A DNA stretch of 64,000 bases from Leishmania donovani. Lineage: Eukaryota; Euglenozoa; Kinetoplastea; Trypanosomatida; Trypanosomatidae. How positions within the stretch are numbered: position 1 is the first letter of the stretch; every line of letters starts with the position of its first letter. Shown here piece after piece: positions 62,101 to 64,000 of this stretch. The position numbers were made by a program, and so were the translations under genes. The notes under the pieces were generated by a model, which was not told the origin of the DNA, searched no databases, and worked only from the letters and a program-made list of their open reading frames with translations. The stretch lies in the NCBI RefSeq assembly GCF_000227135.1, contig NC_018254.1, positions 600,264-664,263 of the forward strand, written 5' to 3'.

Positions 62101-64000
62101 TCGTGCGCAATGTTGGCCGGGTGGAGAAGACGTAGTCGAGCAAGGCGCCCTTCCCGCACCCCTCCGGCCCGACAACGAAAAACGGTTTGCAGCTGCCATC
62201 ATCCAAGAGCGGCTGCAGCGTGGAGACGAGTCGCTTCACCTCCACCGTCTGCACCACCGGTGGGCGGCCCGCCAGCAGCTCGGCTGGGGTCACCGGGGTC
62301 GAGAGGTCTGCCGTAAACTCTACAGCGCGCTGGAGCGTGTCGTCCCAGTAGGTGTCGAACGGGCGACTGTCGGAGCACGGCTTCTGCCCCATTGTGGTGT
62401 AGATCCAGCCCGCCAGCTTCGCCGCGCTGCCGGCATTCAGGCATCCGCACAGGCCGCGTACCAGCGAGTAAGCGAAGTCCTGCGCATTCTTGGTTAGCAT
62501 CACGTGCAGCAGACACGTCTGCAGCAGACCCATGCGCGTCGTGGCAACAGAGAAGTCGTTCAGTCGCTGTGCCTCGTCGACAGCGGCGAAGACATACTTG
62601 AGGATGAGTGGCTGCACCACATTCTTTGCATGCAGTGACTTGAACGCCATGCCGGCCTCCACCACCGCCTCCAGCTGCACATCCTTTTCGGAGAAGAAGA
62701 GCACACCCATGCGCGACACCGTCGCTGGCGACGCATACTCGAGGCTGTGCGTCTCGAAGATAAAGTTCACATTGGTGCCAAACTGAATACGCACGCCGTT
62801 CGGCATCGTCAGCAGCCTGTTATCATCCAGCACCGAGTTGAGAGACTCGATCCACTCCGGGTCAATGTCGCCATCGCACAGCACCCACGGTCGCGCCTCC
62901 TTCGGCTGCTTCACAACGTCGCGCGCCGCCGCCGTCAGGACACCGTCGTACCACTCCCGTGTGTCAGCGTCCATGTAGCCGAGCAAACGACGCCGCGTCA
63001 TCGCCTTGGGGTTCATGACGTGCATGGGCACCTCAATCTGCATCGTCTGCAGGGCCTTGCGAAGGATGTTCAGCAGGGTACTCTTGCCGCTGCCGCTGGG
63101 GCCCACCAGCACCACACCCGTGCGCTGCTGCAGCGCCTCGTACAGCTGAAGCACTTTCTTCTGCTGTGCGGGAATCGGCTGCAAGCCCAGTGCTTTGACG
63201 GCGCTCGCCACTGCCGCCTCCAGCTCCTTGTAAGTGACGTCCCGCGACTCCACGCCAGGAAAGATGTCGCGCAGCAGTCCTTGAAAGACTCGCGCGTCGT
63301 CGAAGGTGAGTTTGCTGATGGTGTTGATGTTCAGAGACTGCAAGATGAACTCCTCCTCAATCGTCTGAGTTGCTGCGGCGCCGGCGTTTTCCTTCCTCCA
63401 GCGCTGCAGCAGCGTACCGCCCAGTCGCAGCACTGCCTTCAGCGGGCGCAGGCCCCAGTCGTAGTGCTGCTGTCGACTCATGAGCTGCCCAGAGAGGCGG
63501 TAGAGCGCGACAATGCTCTTGGCCAGCGCCCGCGCATGCGTAAACCCCTCAGAGAAGAGCACCGTCGATGTGATGAGCTCGTTGTCGGGCACACTCATCG
63601 CCACCTCGCGGAAGAGCTGCTTTAGGTTGTCCGGCAGTTGCGTACGACCGCCATAGCCCTTTCCAACAGGGTTCAACGTCACGAAGATGCCAGCGTTGGT
63701 GTTCACCGTGATTTCACTGTTCAGCAGCACGCAGCTCGGCTCCTTGTTCTTGAGGGCCTGCTGAATGACCTGGATCATCTGTGAGATGGCGGAAAGCTGA
63801 TCGATTTTGAGGCGGTTAAACTCGTCGAAGCAGCCCCACGCACCGCACTTGACAATGCCGACAAGGATGCGCCCCATCGCTTTGAAGTCGATGCCCTCGT
63901 CGCAGTTGAAGACAAGCACCTGGCGGCCCATCGCCGAGCCGAGTGCCTTCACCGACTCTGTCTTGCCGGTGCCCGCGGGCCCGTAGGGGTTGCCGCCGTA
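56111..64000 (-). CDS. DHC2: Cytoplasmic dynein-2 heavy chain (DHC1b/DYNC2H1 family), motor part, N-terminus outside window
   Basis: Predicted motor for retrograde intraflagellar transport. The frame is open to the window edge (2629 residues visible), so the tail domain and start are missing. The visible part begins inside AAA1 with YGGNPYGPAGTGKTES and CGAWGCFDEFNRL. AAA2 has GPSGSGKST, AAA3 GPEGCGKGALLDYVF and AAA4 VGSTGVGRRNAV. These last two, and LEWVGVERVQIVASM, match the dynein-2 type rather than axonemal chains. The stalk coiled coils lie at about 60370-60060 and 59735-59460 with the microtubule-binding domain between. AAA5, AAA6 and the C-terminal domain follow to VACYLVSL and the stop at 56111-56113. 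An Ala/Gly/Ser-rich insert lies between AAA3 and AAA4 (about 61210-61330). Trypanosomatids have two DHC2 paralogues; which one this is cannot be told here. Confidence 0.92.
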   Translation of the reverse strand, partial: YGGNPYGPAGTGKTESVKALGSAMGRQVLVFNCDEGIDFKAMGRILVGIVKCGAWGCFDEFNRLKIDQLSAISQMIQVIQQALKNKEPSCVLLNSEITVNTNAGIFVTLNPVGKGYGGRTQLPDNLKQLFREVAMSVPDNELITSTVLFSEGFTHARALAKSIVALYRLSGQLMSRQQHYDWGLRPLKAVLRLGGTLLQRWRKENAGAAATQTIEEEFILQSLNINTISKLTFDDARVFQGLLRDIFPGVESRDVTYKELEAAVASAVKALGLQPIPAQQKKVLQLYEALQQRTGVVLVGPSGSGKSTLLNILRKALQTMQIEVPMHVMNPKAMTRRRLLGYMDADTREWYDGVLTAAARDVVKQPKEARPWVLCDGDIDPEWIESLNSVLDDNRLLTMPNGVRIQFGTNVNFIFETHSLEYASPATVSRMGVLFFSEKDVQLEAVVEAGMAFKSLHAKNVVQPLILKYVFAAVDEAQRLNDFSVATTRMGLLQTCLLHVMLTKNAQDFAYSLVRGLCGCLNAGSAAKLAGWIYTTMGQKPCSDSRPFDTYWDDTLQRAVEFTADLSTPVTPAELLAGRPPVVQTVEVKRLVSTLQPLLDDGSCKPFFVVGPEGCGKGALLDYVFSTRPTLRTTTINCSAQTGSTHVIQKIEQACVLANTNAGPMYRPREGERLVILLKSVNLPKADRYGTVELHSFLQQLILYNGFYNQDLEWVGVERVQIVASMNPTPSAGRYPVTPRLLALASIVTVSYPSKTSLVQVYATYWASLLQQTNIGQGKDYEKGTQLAHFMLQVYDKVRRQFEGEEYAHFSFSPRHLTKWVTNVLLYHIDTRTTLPAVLAYEASRIFTDCLPSAEDRRQALRTFSEQLATIGYAMPAKEDRFTTMFVTWFDPENGAAAVAATGDGARGNRSDGGEEAGGASAAAATSHRAVLKLVQKRYDDVRSEAERGLLQYSREFKELHVPLIPEILCWVTYVDRVLARPGGHLILVGSTGVGRRNAVLLAAHQQRREVVSFNMTHDYNLKQFRLDLRGFIQRATVQNMPLVLLIEDHNIVDAAFLEYVNSLLSSGEVPGLFSQEEMETMFSSMRDEAASDGHMGAIYAYFVERLQRNLRIALIMDHRHELFMIRLHSNPALMSKCELLWMGTWSGDMTKTICKMYLADEIAALESNPTNKGFHVHREVNAIHEGMGVRSTPHDVQVLLSTFRAILARKSSSSKDKMERLEAGLVKLKEAEESVEKVKKDVAEKKKDVERMQKAADKALNEIQSSMEESQEQRDEAATLQEHLKEEQTLIAKSRGQVEEELGSIKPMMEAARDAISTIRSEQLNEIRSLLSPPEAIRVVLEGVLALLGVNDVSWQSMRQFLGERGAKQRILDFEVKNMTPDIRRRVEKLLRDRASFFKAETIQRASVAAAPMAEWVKAMVEYSAIMERISPLTQQLEQLETNQKDGAAKLEHLQKRLKKIDTKVKELREGFSEKCKEAERLRGKLQAAEEELKKAKDLLDKLNGEKGRWATEAAAIREANNTMPKRALVAAAFLTYLGQETEGGRRRFLKMWCDRLGFPDVVEVTHFLRTEGDLLQYKSEGLSADGLSLENAVVMLDTEQTPLVVDPANKAVEWMREHLKRANTVVETISLHDERFTHTLELAIRFGKTLIVTEVADIAPLLYTILRRDLVPAGAKRVVQVGNKTVEWHDNFRIMLFSRQSELRLSPSAAALVTEVNFSVTSLGLEDQLLGVTLQQERPELEKQKVELLKDEESLQLQLNKLEERLLSDLAESQGGLLENTKLIKSLNEVKVQAYNIQQSLARSHELQVELDEKREVYRPFAHHGALLFFIVRDMETLNHMYQYGISDYIALFTQTLKTYQGDDEAGAKVQALIASFTKTCFHSVARGLLKKDRIAFGLHVLHGLWPAEYPQDLWGALVGTITNVKAIEDSQLPKWAPPSSRIKYASIVSSAAGQALAEKWHGGDPSRWAAVMNHATPESELGPRAAGSSTDASAAISDMERLLWINTFRPDRAPATSLQIILRKLELASLAPVMSLENTILSNGATAPILLITSSGADPSMEIQDVATHLVGKERFVQLALGGGLTDNALQQVRRCAVQGDWLLLKNLHLVLDWASVLENELCSMPPPNTSFRLLLTTEPHDLFPSVLLRMSNKVTVEAPPGVKQNLLRTYSLWDSAFLAAQSHAGARLLFGLAWFHAVVQERRTYVPQGWSKCYEFSPADLKAATNVLTSLATKSQLDWVTLTGFLETCLYGGRLENAADEKVLQLLIQTYFNEGVLLKEKSPLFSGVTAAHAGDHDKMVAVLQANMPDVDPPALLCMCDNADRTVQEDAAHATRESLRELCKKESTALTSGEKWRERLRQVMEVWKGSGIAANGVPQTVSSHTRDPEPMEVFFISEVNLLTALIKDLSAFFDTLHGVAEGTIIPDAEVRAEATELMSGRMPSRWLDRMDGPQEAKVWLALLWRKYNTTRDLARAPFSTTAAYDLSSLLRPQTFFNALRQHTARVTKAPLTDLVLLAAVDNVAHGSVIVKVAAKSLVMQGAALTGDGRLAAVQANSPSSVQLCVDIAVSWVPAVKVKHSSESVLIPVYADAERHTRIFPLRVKCAGEAEATKAALNGVACYLVSL

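Overview
This window looks like nuclear DNA of a trypanosomatid, most likely a Leishmania-group parasite. The protein genes are long, intronless and rich in G/C at third codon positions. They lie head to tail on one strand and are separated by long pyrimidine-rich, GT/CA-microsatellite-rich spacers. Polypyrimidine tracts followed by an AG precede the start codons, as expected for trans-splicing of polycistronic RNA. Degenerate repeats resembling Leishmania SIDER retroposons occur in the spacers. I cannot name the species from sequence alone.

Layout. From about 2.6 to 50 kb all ten intact genes are on the + strand: an inner-arm dynein intermediate chain of the IC140/DNAI3 type, an ALIX-like BRO1 protein, a large unrecognised Ser/Ala-rich protein, the WASH-complex subunit strumpellin, a UBA4/MOCS3 E1-like enzyme with a rhodanese domain, two MEX67-type mRNA export factors (one without and one with a CCCH zinc finger), an ABCG-like half transporter with a degraded ATPase domain, translation release factor eRF1, and a BAR-like coiled-coil protein. 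From 56.1 kb to the right edge one gene on the - strand encodes the motor half of a cytoplasmic dynein-2 (IFT) heavy chain, cut by the window edge. The 50.0-56.1 kb interval is therefore a convergent strand-switch region. It holds assembly gaps and an identical, very GC-rich tandem repeat of unknown identity.

Two spacers contain decayed genes. One (about 24.7-26.8 kb) includes an OB-fold-like reading frame split by a single in-frame TGA. The other (about 46.3-47.4 kb) is broken by several frameshifts and may descend from a membrane-anchored MUL1/GIDE-like protein.

The genes do not form a pathway. They share a transcription unit, as is normal in this group. Themes are flagellar motility and transport (DNAI3, dynein-2), endosomal sorting (ALIX, strumpellin, BAR protein), RNA export and translation (two MEX67, eRF1) and tRNA thiolation/Urm1 activation (UBA4).

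Five runs of N (four of exactly 99, one of 798) mark assembly gaps. Three of the 99-base gaps are flanked by near-identical direct copies of 63-272 bp, so they are probably unmerged contig overlaps. No CRISPR, rRNA or convincing tRNA gene was seen. The clearest oddities are the nucleotide-binding-site-less ABCG protein, an 11-kb-spaced inverted SIDER-like pair, a 48-bp perfect palindrome, and the two pseudogene islands.
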